Assembly (NCBI RefSeq): GCF_014698065.1
Contig: NZ_JACJSI010000014.1
Span: forward strand, 52,501 to 116,500
From: Nostoc flagelliforme FACHB-838
Lineage (GTDB): Bacteria; Cyanobacteriota; Cyanobacteriia; Cyanobacteriales; Nostocaceae
Direction: 5' to 3'
DNA: 64,000 nt
The position numbers were made by a program, and so were the translations under genes. Of the stretch, positions 37,712 to 47,027 are shown one piece after another (the first letter of the stretch is position 1; every line of letters starts with the position of its first letter). The notes below the pieces were generated by a model. It saw nothing but the letters and a program-made list of their open reading frames with translations, was not told where the DNA came from and did not search any database.

Positions 37712-38761
37712 GTGAACGCCCCTACCAACATCTCTGCACAAACTCAGAATCGCAAAGCCGATCACATTCGGATTTGCTTAGAAGAAGATGTTCAGTCTCA
37801 TCAAATCACTAATGGACTGGAACGTTATCGCTTTACCCATTCTTGCTTACCCGAACTCAACCACAACGATATTGATATCAGTACAACTTTCCTGGGGAAA
37901 CACCTTGGCGCACCCCTGTTAATTTCTTCCATGACTGGCGGAACAGAACAAGCCGCAATGATTAACCAACGTTTGGCGCAAGTCGCGCAACACTACAAAA
38001 TTGCGATGGGTGTCGGTTCCCAGCGAGTAGCAGTAGAAAAACCCCAAGTGGCTGATACTTTTGCTGTCCGCAAGTATGCCCCCGATGTTCTGCTATTTGC
38101 GAACTTGGGCGCTGTGCAACTTAACTATAAGTACGGCTTAGATGAATGTTTGCGCGTAGTTGATATCCTAGAGGCTGATGCCCTGATTTTACACATTAAC
38201 CCTCTACAAGAGTGCATTCAACCCAAAGGTGATACTAATTTCCGGGGTTTGCTTGACAAGATATCTGAATTATGCATAGAACTACCAGTGCCAGTAATTG
38301 CGAAAGAAGTAGGTAACGGCATTTCAGCAGCGATCGCCAACAAACTCATTGCCGCCGGAGTAGCAGCAATTGATGTGGCGGGTGCGGGGGGTACTTCTTG
38401 GGCAAAAGTAGAAAGTGAACGAGCAGAAAATCCCCTGCAACGTCGCTTAGGGAGGACGTTTGCCGATTGGGGTTTACCGACGGCAGAGTGTATTACAACT
38501 ATTAGAGCGATCGCTCCAGATGTGCCCTTAATTGCTTCGGGAGGCTTGCGTCATGGATTGGATATTGCAGCTGCGATCGCTTTGGGAGCAGATATAGCTG
38601 GTTTAGCAATGCCTTTCCTGCAAGCAGCAGCAATATCAGAGACAGCAGTTGCCGAACTTGCTGAAGTATTAATCGCCGAAATTACCACGGTATTATTCTG
38701 CACTGGCAACGCCACCTTGTCTGAGTTAAAGCACTCTGATAGTTTACAGCGCATAGAATAA
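37712..38761 (+). CDS. fni: Type II isopentenyl-diphosphate delta-isomerase
   Basis: FMN- and NADPH-dependent enzyme of 349 aa that interconverts isopentenyl and dimethylallyl diphosphate, the last shared step of isoprenoid supply. Motifs are [16 protein letters not shown] at the start, [22 protein letters not shown], the [12 protein letters not shown] flavin/substrate loop, [29 protein letters not shown] and [13 protein letters not shown] and [21 protein letters not shown] for phosphate binding. Translation starts at GTG 37712. The type II form, not the type I found in plants, is usual in cyanobacteria. It works downstream of dxs (12.7 kb). sppA follows 54 bp after on the same strand. Confidence 0.95.
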   Translation: MNAPTNISAQTQNRKADHIRICLEEDVQSHQITNGLERYRFTHSCLPELNHNDIDISTTFLGKHLGAPLLISSMTGGTEQAAMINQRLAQVAQHYKIAMGVGSQRVAVEKPQVADTFAVRKYAPDVLLFANLGAVQLNYKYGLDECLRVVDILEADALILHINPLQECIQPKGDTNFRGLLDKISELCIELPVPVIAKEVGNGISAAIANKLIAAGVAAIDVAGAGGTSWAKVESERAENPLQRRLGRTFADWGLPTAECITTIRAIAPDVPLIASGGLRHGLDIAAAIALGADIAGLAMPFLQAAAISETAVAELAEVLIAEITTVLFCTGNATLSELKHSDSLQRIE

Positions 38762-38815
38762 GTAAATAGGTCATTTGTCATTTGTAAATGCCCAATTCCC
38801 AATAACTAATAACTA

Positions 38816-40651
38816 ATGCGTAATTTTATCAAACAAACTTTTGCTAGTTTAGTTGGCACCTTACTAGGACTAATTATTTTCGGTGGTCTGGGAACTACTG
38901 GATTATTCTTGCTGATATTGGCTGCTGCCTCTTCTAAAGATACTGGGCCAAATGTGAAAGATAAGTCAGTGTTGGTTTTTGACTTGTCAATGAAAATTAC
39001 TGATAGCGAACCTAGTTCAGGCCAACTGTTTCAAAACACATTATCAGGTGTAGATGACGATAGGATGGCACTCCGCAAAGTTGTGAAAACTTTGGAAAAG
39101 GCGCGGCGCGATCCGCGAATTGTTGGGATCTATTTAGATGCAACAAGCACAAGCCAAGCTGGTAACGTTGGCTATGCCTCTCTGAAAGAAATTCGGAAAG
39201 CCCTAGAGGAGTTTCGCGCTGCGGGGAAAAAGATTGTCGCTTATGGCAGTGATTGGAGTGAAAAGGAATATTACCTTAGTTCAGTAGCAGATTCCATTGT
39301 ACTGAATCCTCTAGGAATGATGGAAATGAACGGTTTGAGTTCGCAACCGATGTTCTTAACGGGAGCATTGCAGAAATATGGCATTGGTATTCAAGTCGTG
39401 CGGGTGGGGAAATTTAAGGGCGCAGTTGAACCGTTTATCCTGACAAAGTTGAGTCCAGAAAACCGCGAACAAACTCAAAAATTGTTGGATGATGTTTGGG
39501 GAGAGTGGCGTACTACTGTAGGCGCAAGTCGGAAAATTGAACCTAACCAGTTGCAATCGATCGCAAATACTCAGGCGCTACTCGAAGCTACACAAGCCAA
39601 AACTAGCGGTTTAGTTGATCAAGTCCAATACCCCGATGAAGTGGTAACTGACCTGAAAAAGTTGACAGATAGCGATAAAGACGACAAAACATTCCGACAA
39701 ATTAGCCTGAATAGCTACGCACAAGTTTCTGGCAAATCTTTGAGTGTAGAACGTAGCTCAAAAAATGAAATTGCCGTTGTTTATGCTGAGGGTGAAATTG
39801 TTAATGGTAAAGGTGATGATGGGCAAGTAGGAGGCGATCGCTTTGCCAAAATCTTCAACAAACTCCGACAAGATAAGGATGTAAAAGCTGTTGTATTACG
39901 GATTAATAGTCCCGGTGGTAGCGCTACTGCGTCTGAAGTCATGCAGCGAGAAGTGAAATTAACTCGCAAAACGAAACCAGTTGTAGTCTCAATGGGTGAT
40001 GTCGCCGCTTCTGGTGGTTACTGGATTGCTAGCGACTCTAACCGCATTTTTGCCGAACCAAATACAATTACTGGTTCAATAGGTGTGTTTGGGGTGTTGT
40101 TCAATGGTGAAAAGCTGGCTAATGATAATGGCATCACCTGGGATTCCGTAAAAACTGGAACCTATGCTGATACTCAAACAGTTTCGCGTCCGAAATCGCC
40201 CCAAGAGTTGGCACTTTATCAACGCAGTGTTAACCGAATTTATAATATGTTTCTGAATAAAGTTTCTCAAGGTCGTAAACTCCCAGAACAAAAAGTGGCA
40301 GAGATTGCCCAAGGACGGGTTTGGTCTGGTGTAGCAGCGAAGGAAATTGGTTTGGTGGATGAAATTGGTGGTTTAAATAGTGCGATCGCTTATGCTGTCA
40401 AGCAGGCGAAACTAGGAGAAGACTGGGAAGTGCAAGAATATCCTCGCACAAGCAGCTTCGGAGAACGCTTTTTTGGGCGTGTAACTGAAGAGGTGCGGAC
40501 TGCTTTAGGAATTGAGGAAGTGCAACTCAAACAATCTAACCCCCTTACCATTGAATTTCAGAAATTGCAACAAGAAGTAGAGATTCTGCAAAAGATGAAC
40601 GATCCACAGGGAGTCTACGCCCGCTTGCCTTTCAACTTGAAGATTGAGTAG
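38816..40651 (+). CDS. sppA: Signal peptide peptidase SppA, long (67K) type
   Basis: A 611-residue membrane-bound serine protease of the ClpP-like S49 family with two tandem domains, like E. coli SppA. A membrane segment lies at about 7-38 (FASLVGTLLGLIIFGGLGTTGLF). The N-terminal domain holds the general-base Lys, probably in the VRVGKFKGAVEPF stretch. The C-terminal domain has the Ser nucleophile in MGDVAASGGYWIAS and the motif VVLRINSPGGSATASE. It degrades leftover signal peptides; cyanobacterial members also act in thylakoid and phycobilisome turnover in high light. It follows fni closely, but no ribosome site is visible before the ATG. Confidence 0.94.
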   Translation: MRNFIKQTFASLVGTLLGLIIFGGLGTTGLFLLILAAASSKDTGPNVKDKSVLVFDLSMKITDSEPSSGQLFQNTLSGVDDDRMALRKVVKTLEKARRDPRIVGIYLDATSTSQAGNVGYASLKEIRKALEEFRAAGKKIVAYGSDWSEKEYYLSSVADSIVLNPLGMMEMNGLSSQPMFLTGALQKYGIGIQVVRVGKFKGAVEPFILTKLSPENREQTQKLLDDVWGEWRTTVGASRKIEPNQLQSIANTQALLEATQAKTSGLVDQVQYPDEVVTDLKKLTDSDKDDKTFRQISLNSYAQVSGKSLSVERSSKNEIAVVYAEGEIVNGKGDDGQVGGDRFAKIFNKLRQDKDVKAVVLRINSPGGSATASEVMQREVKLTRKTKPVVVSMGDVAASGGYWIASDSNRIFAEPNTITGSIGVFGVLFNGEKLANDNGITWDSVKTGTYADTQTVSRPKSPQELALYQRSVNRIYNMFLNKVSQGRKLPEQKVAEIAQGRVWSGVAAKEIGLVDEIGGLNSAIAYAVKQAKLGEDWEVQEYPRTSSFGERFFGRVTEEVRTALGIEEVQLKQSNPLTIEFQKLQQEVEILQKMNDPQGVYARLPFNLKIE

Positions 40652-41067
40652 ATGCTTTTTTGAGCATCAGTGGACAGCAATTCACCAATTACGCCGAAGC
40701 TAATGGGTTGGACTCAAACACGCTTCGGTTATAGGTTATAGGTGAAATTTTAAGGTATGTAAAGACTATGTAATGCTACGTCTTTACAAAGGTTATCGAT
40801 AGGCAACTTATCTTATCCGAACCCTATTAAGTTGCCCTCGTTAGCCCGAAACCAGCTGACATTTGCTGCATAGATGTGTAAAGTAGTTGAGAGTAAATTA
40901 AAATCTCTAACTTTTGACAGAATTTTAGATTTGAAATTTTGCTAAAGCAGACCGATTAAACAGTGGCTTAACTCTAGAAAAATCTAAAATTCTTTATCCA
41001 AACTAGTTTATTCACATATTGAGCCACTTTAGATCCTAAAATACAAAATTGAGTAAAACATCCATCT
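40652..41067. other. Intergenic stretch after sppA
   Basis: No gene. It holds a hairpin CCGAAGC (40694-40700)/GCTTCGG (40722-40728), a candidate sppA terminator without a good T-run, and a copy of the AGACGTAG-type hairpin repeat at 40763-40783. Confidence 0.5.
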
Positions 41068-41307
41068 ATGGCTAGAAAAACACAACGTCTTTTGCTGCTA
41101 ATTGTTTCCTGTAGTATAACTGGTGTAATTTTAGGAGGTACTGCTGGTTGGGCAGAAAGTAATCTCTGCTTGGGAGACAGCAAAGTTACAAGTGAGTGCC
41201 TAACCCAAGATCCAATCCAAAAAACTATCCAAGGTATGAGTACTGGATTGTTAGCTGGGGCTGGGGCCGCTTTTGGTGCAGTATGGCAATTACGGCATGA
41301 AGATTGA
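41068..41307 (+). CDS. Small exported or membrane protein, unknown
   Basis: A 79-residue protein. Residues 7-30 are a hydrophobic leader ending GGTAGWAES (cleavage after WA-E likely). The mature part has three features only: two Cys (LCLGDSKVTSECL), and a Gly/Ala-rich hydrophobic stretch (STGLLAGAGAAFGAVWQL) that could re-enter the membrane. No family recognised. The gene is flanked by long non-coding stretches, and no ribosome site is obvious. Confidence 0.6.
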   Translation: MARKTQRLLLLIVSCSITGVILGGTAGWAESNLCLGDSKVTSECLTQDPIQKTIQGMSTGLLAGAGAAFGAVWQLRHED

Positions 41308-41656
41308 GCATTAACTACCACTAACCCGAAACTTCGGGTTAGATTAGGTTTCTGTACTAATTAGCCAGTGCCTCCACTTTGACGCTGTTGCAGAGGATAA
41401 AGTTGCTCTTACTCCTAATGGTCAAAAACGAATCCTTGAGCAGGTATTGCCTAAGCTTGTTCCCCAAAAATAGAATTCCTAGTCTAATTGCAGGGTAAGC
41501 ATTTATCAAATCTCGTTTAAATCATGGCGAAAATAGCAGATTACCCAACAAAGTGAAGATTTTTTACAGCAGTTCAGAGTAAATACGGCTTCTATTGAAC
41601 TTTCAGTTACTTTATGTTTAAAGGTAAATAGCTATTTTACAAGCGATCGCACAATC
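41308..41656. other. Intergenic stretch with a possible gene remnant
   Basis: A frame without start from 41348 to a TAG at 41471-41473 encodes about 41 residues of protein-like composition (CLHFDAVAEDKVALTPNGQK then RILEQVLPKLV). It has no ribosome site or ATG and is probably the tail of a lost gene of unknown family. Nothing else is recognised. Confidence 0.4.
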
Positions 41657-42549
41657 ATGGACGACAGCAAGGCATTGTTTGACTACTGGCATGACCGAGT
41701 TCGGCTGAAAAACTCTGAGTTAATTGCGGCTCCTGGACACGTCAAAACCCAGGATCTACGCCATGATTGTACCTACTACGATGATCTTTGGCGTAGCCCT
41801 GAAGTTCAACAACTGGATGAACCAGAGCGTAGCAGAGTTATTGCGATTATTAAGTATGAATGTACAGCTAAAGTTCTACAGAATCGGGCTGGTCGTCTCC
41901 GCGATCGCGCTAATGAGCTTGAAGCAGCTTGTAATGAACAAGATCAACAAAAATCCAAGCTTCTGGGTTTGATCAGAGTATTACAAGAGAAACTGTTTGG
42001 TAAAGTTGAAGAAGAACCCAGAAGCCAGAATCCAGGAGTCAGAATCAATGAGTGGGGGATTCAGACCCGCCACTCATTGTAGACCGCTAAATGAACGCAA
42101 GTGCGTCTCTGAAAGAGAAGATTTAGCGGGGGTCTTAAACCCCTAGATTCATCCACCAGTCGTACAGAATTCATACTGAATTCTGACTCCTGACTCCTGA
42201 ATTCTGTTTTGATAAAGAAATTAACAGATTAGAAGCACGGATTGCCTCGTTAAAAGCGGAAAATGAAGCCTTCCGATCTGAAGCTGAAAAGAGTAAAGCT
42301 CAGGTGGAATTGGTTAAAGAACTGGAGCAGCTTAAAAAGAAATACAATGAAGTTGAGAAGCGAAGACAGGAATTAGCTCAAAATAATAAGAGTTTAGGTG
42401 GAAGAGTTGCCCATAGCAAACGGTATAAGCAGCAAAGAGATGAAGCAAGAGCTTTAATTGAACAGCAGAAACAGCAAATTGCTACATTAGTTCAAGAGAC
42501 TCAGCGTCTTCGTGAAGACAATGAAAGACTCGCTCAGAAATTAAAATAA
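41657..42549 (+). pseudogene. Coiled-coil protein gene split by a MITE-like insertion
   Basis: The first part (from ATG 41657) encodes DSKALFDYWHDRVRLKNSEL, then RDRANELEAACNEQDQQKSK and LIRVLQEKLFGK before running into foreign sequence and a stop at 42082. After 188 bp of inverted-repeat element the coil resumes in another frame with FDKEINRLEARIASLKAENE and continues to NERLAQKLK and TAA at 42547-42549. Joined at FGK/DKEINRLEA the two parts make one coiled-coil protein of about 230 residues. The insertion shifts the frame, so the whole protein is not made; a GTG at 42304 could restart the C-terminal half (81 aa). The next coiled-coil gene starts directly after. Function unknown. Confidence 0.75.
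42019..42206. mobile_element. MITE-like element family D inserted in a gene
   Basis: Terminal inverted repeats of about 27 bp: the left contains GAATCCAGGAGTCAGAAT (42028-42045), the right ATTCTGACTCCTGACTCCTG (42180-42199) then AATTCTG. The inside carries two further hairpins: GAGTGG..CCACTC (about 42050-42076) and CGCTAAAT..ATTTAGCG (42085-42128). No coding capacity, 188 bp. A TAAAG is found near both junctions, a possible target duplication. It is of the MITE type known in Nostoc and Anabaena; no named element is claimed. Confidence 0.8.
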
Positions 42550-42594
42550 GTGGATCGACAAAATGCTCTAAATTTGGGACGCTCGATAGGAATC

Positions 42595-42990
42595 ATGAAA
42601 CTTCAAGAGCTAAAAGCTAAAGTCTACGAATTAGCTGGAGTGAATAATACCAAACAACTCAAGGCAAAAAATCAGGAGATTAAGACGTTAGATATGCGTC
42701 TTAAAACCTCCTGGGAAAAAACTCTTGCTATTCTTCAAAAACCACAAGGCGAGTTTGAGAAGTGGTTAGAAAATCCGCCGGAAGAATACAAAGATATTTT
42801 TTCTGAAATTACAGAAGTCTCTCAAAAATATGAGCAAAAATCAGCACAGACAAAACAGTTAGTGCAAGAAGTATTATTAATAGCCAATAATCTTGAAGAA
42901 CTAGCAGAGCAAGGTCAAGATGAGGCAAATAAAATCAAGCAAGAAATTGAAATAACTAGACGGATTTCAAAGCAAGCAAGACTAAACTAA
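42595..42990 (+). CDS. Coiled-coil protein of unknown function
   Basis: A 131-residue, strongly helical, Lys/Glu-rich protein. ATG 42595 with AGGA five bases upstream is preferred; the frame is also open from a GTG at 42550 directly after the previous stop. It starts MKLQELKAKVYELAGVNNTK and continues with heptad-like sequence and a Trp-Glu-Lys-rich middle (SWEKTLAILQKP, FEKWLENPPEEYKD). No catalytic motif. It follows the broken coiled-coil gene without gap and precedes an Hsp70-like gene by 357 bp, with a MITE-like element between. A scaffold or partner of the Hsp70-like ATPase is a possible role, by position only. Confidence 0.65.
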   Translation: MKLQELKAKVYELAGVNNTKQLKAKNQEIKTLDMRLKTSWEKTLAILQKPQGEFEKWLENPPEEYKDIFSEITEVSQKYEQKSAQTKQLVQEVLLIANNLEELAEQGQDEANKIKQEIEITRRISKQARLN

Positions 42991-43347
42991 TTTAGACATT
43001 AGAGGACTGCTAAAAACTATAGCAGTCCTAAATCATTCGTGAAAATTATATCTCTCTTTCTTCTTTCCTTTGCGTCCTTGGCGGTTCGTTTCCTAATCTA
43101 TATTTTTCACCACTCAAATAGGATTGCTATAGCTGCACTGAACGGAAGCATCAGTTAGTAGCTTATACTGTATGAGAATCGGGACTTTTCATGCAGCTAA
43201 GTGTTAGCTGCAACACACTGCATCGATATCTGGGTTGGGATGCAAAGAAATAAGCCTATGGGCGCATTTGCTTTCTTGGTAACTTATAGAGAATAATCAC
43301 AAATAAAGCAGCTTTGACATCTTCGTGCGAGATAATAAATATAAAAT
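42991..43347. other. Intergenic region before the Hsp70-like gene
   Basis: Most of it is the MITE-like element at 43017-43132. The remaining 215 bp should hold the promoter of the Hsp70-like gene; no ribosome site of note precedes its ATG. Confidence 0.5.
43017..43132. mobile_element. MITE-like element family B, second copy
   Basis: Ends ACTATAGCAGTCCTAAAT and AAATAGGATTGCTATAG are inverted and match the ends at 36859-36965, including the inner blocks GTGAAAA/TTTTTCAC. The centre differs (TCTTTCCTTTGCGTCCTTGG) and lacks the strong hairpin of the other copy. Confidence 0.75.
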
Positions 43348-44946
43348 ATGGCGATCGCAATCGATTTTGGTACTAGCAACACAGTCATTGCTCGTTGGAA
43401 CCCTGTAACCCAGCAGCCAGAAACCCTGACACTACCAGGTTTGTCAATTAAACAAAGTCTCAATCCGCCACTGATTCCCAGCTTGGTTTATGTTGAAGAT
43501 GCAGCCCAAAATAAAGTCTTAGTCGGGCAACAAGTACGTGATCGCGGTCTTGACCTCAAAGGCGAAACGCGATTTTTCCGCAGCTTCAAGCGGGGTATTG
43601 GTGCAGATATCCAAGGTTTCTTACCCGAACTAGATGGGCAAATTGTCACCTTTGAGCAAGTAGGGCAATGGTTCCTTACCCAGGTGATTGAAAAACTAGC
43701 ACCCCAGCAAGGGGGATTAGACTCTCTAATTTTAACCGTACCCGTAGACAGTTTTGAAGCTTATCGTCACTGGTTGGGCACAGTTTGTCAAGCCCTCCCT
43801 GTTGAACAGGTGCGGATGCTGGATGAACCCACAGCCGCAGCCTTGGGTTATGGTTTGGCAGATCAAGATATTCTCTTGGTGATTGACTTTGGTGGCGGTA
43901 CTTTGGATTTGTCTCTTGTCCGGTTGGATCAAAGTGTGCAAGCAACCACAAAGCCACTAGGATTTCTCCTCAAGTGGGGTAATAAGTCCCTGGCTGAAGA
44001 TTCAAGGCAGAAAGTCAAAACTGCTCGTGTCCTGGCAAAAGCTGGGCAAAATCTGGGCGGTACTGATATTGATAATTGGTTGGTAGATTACTTTGCCAAA
44101 ACTCAAGAACTAGCGGTAAGTCCCTTGACAACGCGATTGGCAGAACGGGTGAAAATTCAGCTATCAACCCAAAACCAAGCTAGTGAAGTTTATTTTGATG
44201 ATGAGACATTTGAAAGCTATGAATTGGAATTAAACCGCGACACTTTTGAAGATATTCTCAAAGAACACGCATTTTTTGAGTTACTAGATGAGTCGATGAC
44301 AACACTGTTGCAGCAAGCAAGACGGCAAGGAATTGAACTTCCTGATATTAATGCAGTTTTGTTAGTTGGTGGCACAGTGCAATTACCAGCAGTGCAGACA
44401 TGGATAAAACAGTATTTTGAGCCAGAAAAAATCCGTTGCGAACGTCCCTTTGAAGCGATCGCTCAAGGTGCATTACAGTTAGCTCAAGGCGTACAAATCA
44501 AAGACTTTCTCTACCATAGTTATGGTATCCGCTACTGGGATCGCCGCAATCAGCGTCACAAATGGCATTCTCTGATTAAAGCTGGACAAGCATACCCCAT
44601 GAATCAGCCAGTGGAATTAGTCTTAGGCGCTTCAGTGGAAAATCAGCCCAGCATTGAACTAATTATGGGAGAATTAGGAGCAGATACGGGTAGTACTGAA
44701 GTTTATTTTGATGGCGATCGCTTAATTACTCGCCGTATGGAAAATACTGAAACCAGCGTCAAACCCCTTAACGATCAAGAAGGCGCAAGAACAATTGCCC
44801 AACTGACACCACCCGGATATCCTGGAAGCGATCGCATAAAAATTCTCTTTCAAGTTGATGATCAACGCTTTTTACGAATCACCGTTGAAGACTTGTTAAC
44901 GAATGATACGCTGTTGGAAAATCAACTTGTGGCACAGTTGAGTTAG
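43348..44946 (+). CDS. Hsp70-like (DnaK-related) actin-fold ATPase
   Basis: A 532-residue Hsp70-family protein. The ATPase motifs are visible: phosphate-1 AIDFGTSNTVIARW at the N-terminus, RMLDEPTAAALGYGL and LLVIDFGGGTLDLSLV (phosphate 2), and AVLLVGGTVQLPAVQTWI (adenosine loop). The first 390 residues are the nucleotide-binding domain. The last 140 are shorter than and unlike the DnaK substrate domain, with no C-terminal lid or EEVD-like end, so this is not the housekeeping DnaK. Proteins of this divergent class are common in cyanobacteria and of unknown clients. The upstream neighbours are two coiled-coil genes, which could be cofactors. ATG overlaps a GCGATCGC site. Confidence 0.88.
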   Translation: MAIAIDFGTSNTVIARWNPVTQQPETLTLPGLSIKQSLNPPLIPSLVYVEDAAQNKVLVGQQVRDRGLDLKGETRFFRSFKRGIGADIQGFLPELDGQIVTFEQVGQWFLTQVIEKLAPQQGGLDSLILTVPVDSFEAYRHWLGTVCQALPVEQVRMLDEPTAAALGYGLADQDILLVIDFGGGTLDLSLVRLDQSVQATTKPLGFLLKWGNKSLAEDSRQKVKTARVLAKAGQNLGGTDIDNWLVDYFAKTQELAVSPLTTRLAERVKIQLSTQNQASEVYFDDETFESYELELNRDTFEDILKEHAFFELLDESMTTLLQQARRQGIELPDINAVLLVGGTVQLPAVQTWIKQYFEPEKIRCERPFEAIAQGALQLAQGVQIKDFLYHSYGIRYWDRRNQRHKWHSLIKAGQAYPMNQPVELVLGASVENQPSIELIMGELGADTGSTEVYFDGDRLITRRMENTETSVKPLNDQEGARTIAQLTPPGYPGSDRIKILFQVDDQRFLRITVEDLLTNDTLLENQLVAQLS

Positions 44947-44951
44947 ATATA

Positions 44952-45077
44952 ATGCACATCATTAGTCGGAAAAAGCTGCGCGAATTTGGCCAAAATTATG
45001 CTGATTCCTGTGATGCAGTTAAAAACTGGTACAAGGCTGCCAATAAAGCTACATGGAATAATCTTGCCCAAGTGTAA
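44952..45077 (+). pseudogene. HigB-type toxin gene, inactivated by stops
   Basis: Starting five bases after the Hsp70-like stop, the frame reads MHIISRKKLREFGQNYADSC, then a VKNWYKAANKATWNNLAQV segment to a TAA at 45075-45077 (41 codons). Past the stop the same frame goes on with recognisable family sequence (AVYPQA, AVGNFTVFN) broken by further stops to about 45130. HigB toxins of this branch are near 95-100 residues, cleave mRNA on the ribosome and pair with a downstream HigA antitoxin; no HigA is found. The gene is dead or yields only a short N-terminal peptide. Confidence 0.75.
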
Positions 45078-45371
45078 GCAGTTTATCCTCAAGCATAAGC
45101 TGTTGGGAATTTCACTGTTTTTAATCTCAATTTCTGGTAATACAGGCAAAAAATCTTCTCCCTGAAGTAAGAGGATGTTTGAAAAGTCCTCTTGTTGGTA
45201 TCAAAAAGTTTAGATCCTCCTAAATCCCTTGAAGATGTGTTTTTAGTCTAGCAGTGATGTAAAGTGCGTTACATTCGGCAATTATTACCTGTCTATAACA
45301 TCCAGATAATAATTGCCGCAATGATTAATTTATCTTCACCATAATTCGTAATTGAAACTCTTAATTACGAA

Positions 45372-45902
45372 TTATTTCCGCACCACTACTAAAGTTCCAT
45401 TCCTAGCCCAGTTGTAAAGATTGCGAGCTTGCTTAACAGGTAAATTTACGCAACCGTGGCTGACTGGAGTGCCAAAACGATTATGCCAGTAAGCGCCGTG
45501 GATGGCGTAGCCTCTGTAGAAATACATCGTGTAAGGAACGTCAGGAATGTTGTAGCCTCTGCCTCGCATCCGGTGAGTGCGATACTTAGAATTAATCCGA
45601 AATCTACCTATGGGTGTAGGAGTCGATCGCTTACCTCCAGAAATGCGGTATGAATGAACAAGTTTATTACCTTCCCATGCACGTAAACGTTGTTCTGACA
45701 AGTCAATTTCAATCCAGCGAGGTTGGCTAATATTATTGACTGTGAGGCTGTTTTCATCGACTGAGGTGGCTGTTGCCGTAGTCGAGTTTGGTGTACCTGT
45801 TAACGGTGATGACCAAGAGAATAAAGTCATCACCATCAGCGCTACGCCTGTACAAAAAGTTCCTGAAGAACGAATCCCACCACGGCGAATCCAAGTTTGC
45901 AT
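45372..45902 (-). CDS. L,D-transpeptidase (YkuD), copy 1
   Basis: A 176-residue exported cell-wall enzyme. Residues about 12-38 form a signal peptide, then a Thr/Ser-rich stretch. The YkuD domain (about 60-176) has the HGxxx-SHGCVNL signature: [24 protein letters not shown], with the catalytic Cys in SHGC and its His. It forms 3-3 cross-links in peptidoglycan or attaches proteins to it. The start [20 protein letters not shown] is typical. A second copy with about the same domain is encoded 496 bp upstream on the same strand (46399-46914), apparently a duplication. The pair has no other wall genes nearby. Confidence 0.93.
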   Translation of the reverse strand: MQTWIRRGGIRSSGTFCTGVALMVMTLFSWSSPLTGTPNSTTATATSVDENSLTVNNISQPRWIEIDLSEQRLRAWEGNKLVHSYRISGGKRSTPTPIGRFRINSKYRTHRMRGRGYNIPDVPYTMYFYRGYAIHGAYWHNRFGTPVSHGCVNLPVKQARNLYNWARNGTLVVVRK

Positions 45903-46398
45903 TATGCCTCATCTTCTAAACTACGCAAAAATCATGAAGTGAAGCAATTTTCTGGAAAACTACAAATTTCCAAAGTGACTTCTAACTTCTTGTCAAGGAT
46001 TTACGCAATTCATCCGCTAAAGCTTCTCAAGATAAGTCCTAAGTTAATCCGCGTCCAATTTGTCCTTTGTCCTTGGTTAAATGATGATTCCTAACTTAAT
46101 AACCAATGACCAATAACTAATTACCAAGGACAACCTTTAAAAAAAATCTGTCATTTAAATGCCTAAATGCAAAGTTTCCCCGTATTAAGATTTGCATTTG
46201 TAATTTCACACAGAAATTGTCAGAATTTACGCTTATTTTTTGGGCAAACCGTTGAATGCCCTCTTCTGTATTTTATTTCAATTTCAGTAATTCCGACTCC
46301 GAAGATTCCCAGCATAAAATCTTGCTGGAATCACTTAATTGTCTTGATTTGTTGTTATTTATGATTTTAACTAAATTGCCTTATGGCTGCTTCACCTA
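45903..46398. other. Intergenic stretch between the two L,D-transpeptidase genes
   Basis: No gene. AT-rich. A nine-base inverted pair AAATGCAAA (46165-46173)/TTTGCATTT (46191-46199) is present; its use is unknown. The promoter of the first copy should lie here. Confidence 0.45.
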
Positions 46399-46914
46399 CT
46401 ATTTTTGGATAACTACTGGCGTGCCTACAGATGCCCACTGGAATAGCCATTTAGCATGTTTAGGTGCGAGATTCACGCAGCCGTGGCTGACTGGAGTACC
46501 AAACCTTTTATGCCAGTAAGCACCGTGAATACCGTAGTTGCCTTGGTAAAACATCGCATGAGGAACGTTAGGGACATCGTAGCCATTCCCGCGCATTCGC
46601 GTAGTTTTTAACTTGGATTGAATATTAAAAGTACCAACAAGAGTGGGAGTAGATTTTTTTCCAGAAGAAATAGCACTTCCATAAACCACTCTGTCACCTT
46701 CCCAAGCTATTAACCGTTGCTTTGAAAGATCAATTTGAATCCAGCGCTTATCTGATTTTTGTAATGTCTGGATTGTTTGTGCAATTACTTTATTTTTGGA
46801 ATTCGCCCAAACTTCACTAGTTCCAGTAGTAGTAAAAACACTTACGGACAGTGCTGTACCAGTGAGAAGTATTTGTAAGCGACGCATCCAGTCAGGATTA
46901 ATCAGTTTTTTCAT
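46399..46914 (-). CDS. L,D-transpeptidase (YkuD), copy 2
   Basis: A 171-residue exported enzyme paralogous to the gene at 45372. N-terminal signal (about 10-38: LQILLTGTALSVSVFTTTGT..VWANS), then a WIQIDLSKQRLIAWEGDRVV start of the YkuD domain and the active-site stretch [20 protein letters not shown] with catalytic Cys. The two proteins share most of the last 110 residues but differ in the leader and linker, so the duplication is old. It makes 3-3 cross-links in peptidoglycan. Confidence 0.93.
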   Translation of the reverse strand: MKKLINPDWMRRLQILLTGTALSVSVFTTTGTSEVWANSKNKVIAQTIQTLQKSDKRWIQIDLSKQRLIAWEGDRVVYGSAISSGKKSTPTLVGTFNIQSKLKTTRMRGNGYDVPNVPHAMFYQGNYGIHGAYWHKRFGTPVSHGCVNLAPKHAKWLFQWASVGTPVVIQK

Positions 46915-47027
46915 TTTAGATACACTCGCACTCGAATCATGGGGTCTTGAGAAACTTATCAGTTTTCACTTTTATTTCTCTATCTATTACTTTAATAGAC
47001 GTGAACTTTTAATGATTTGATTCTAAG

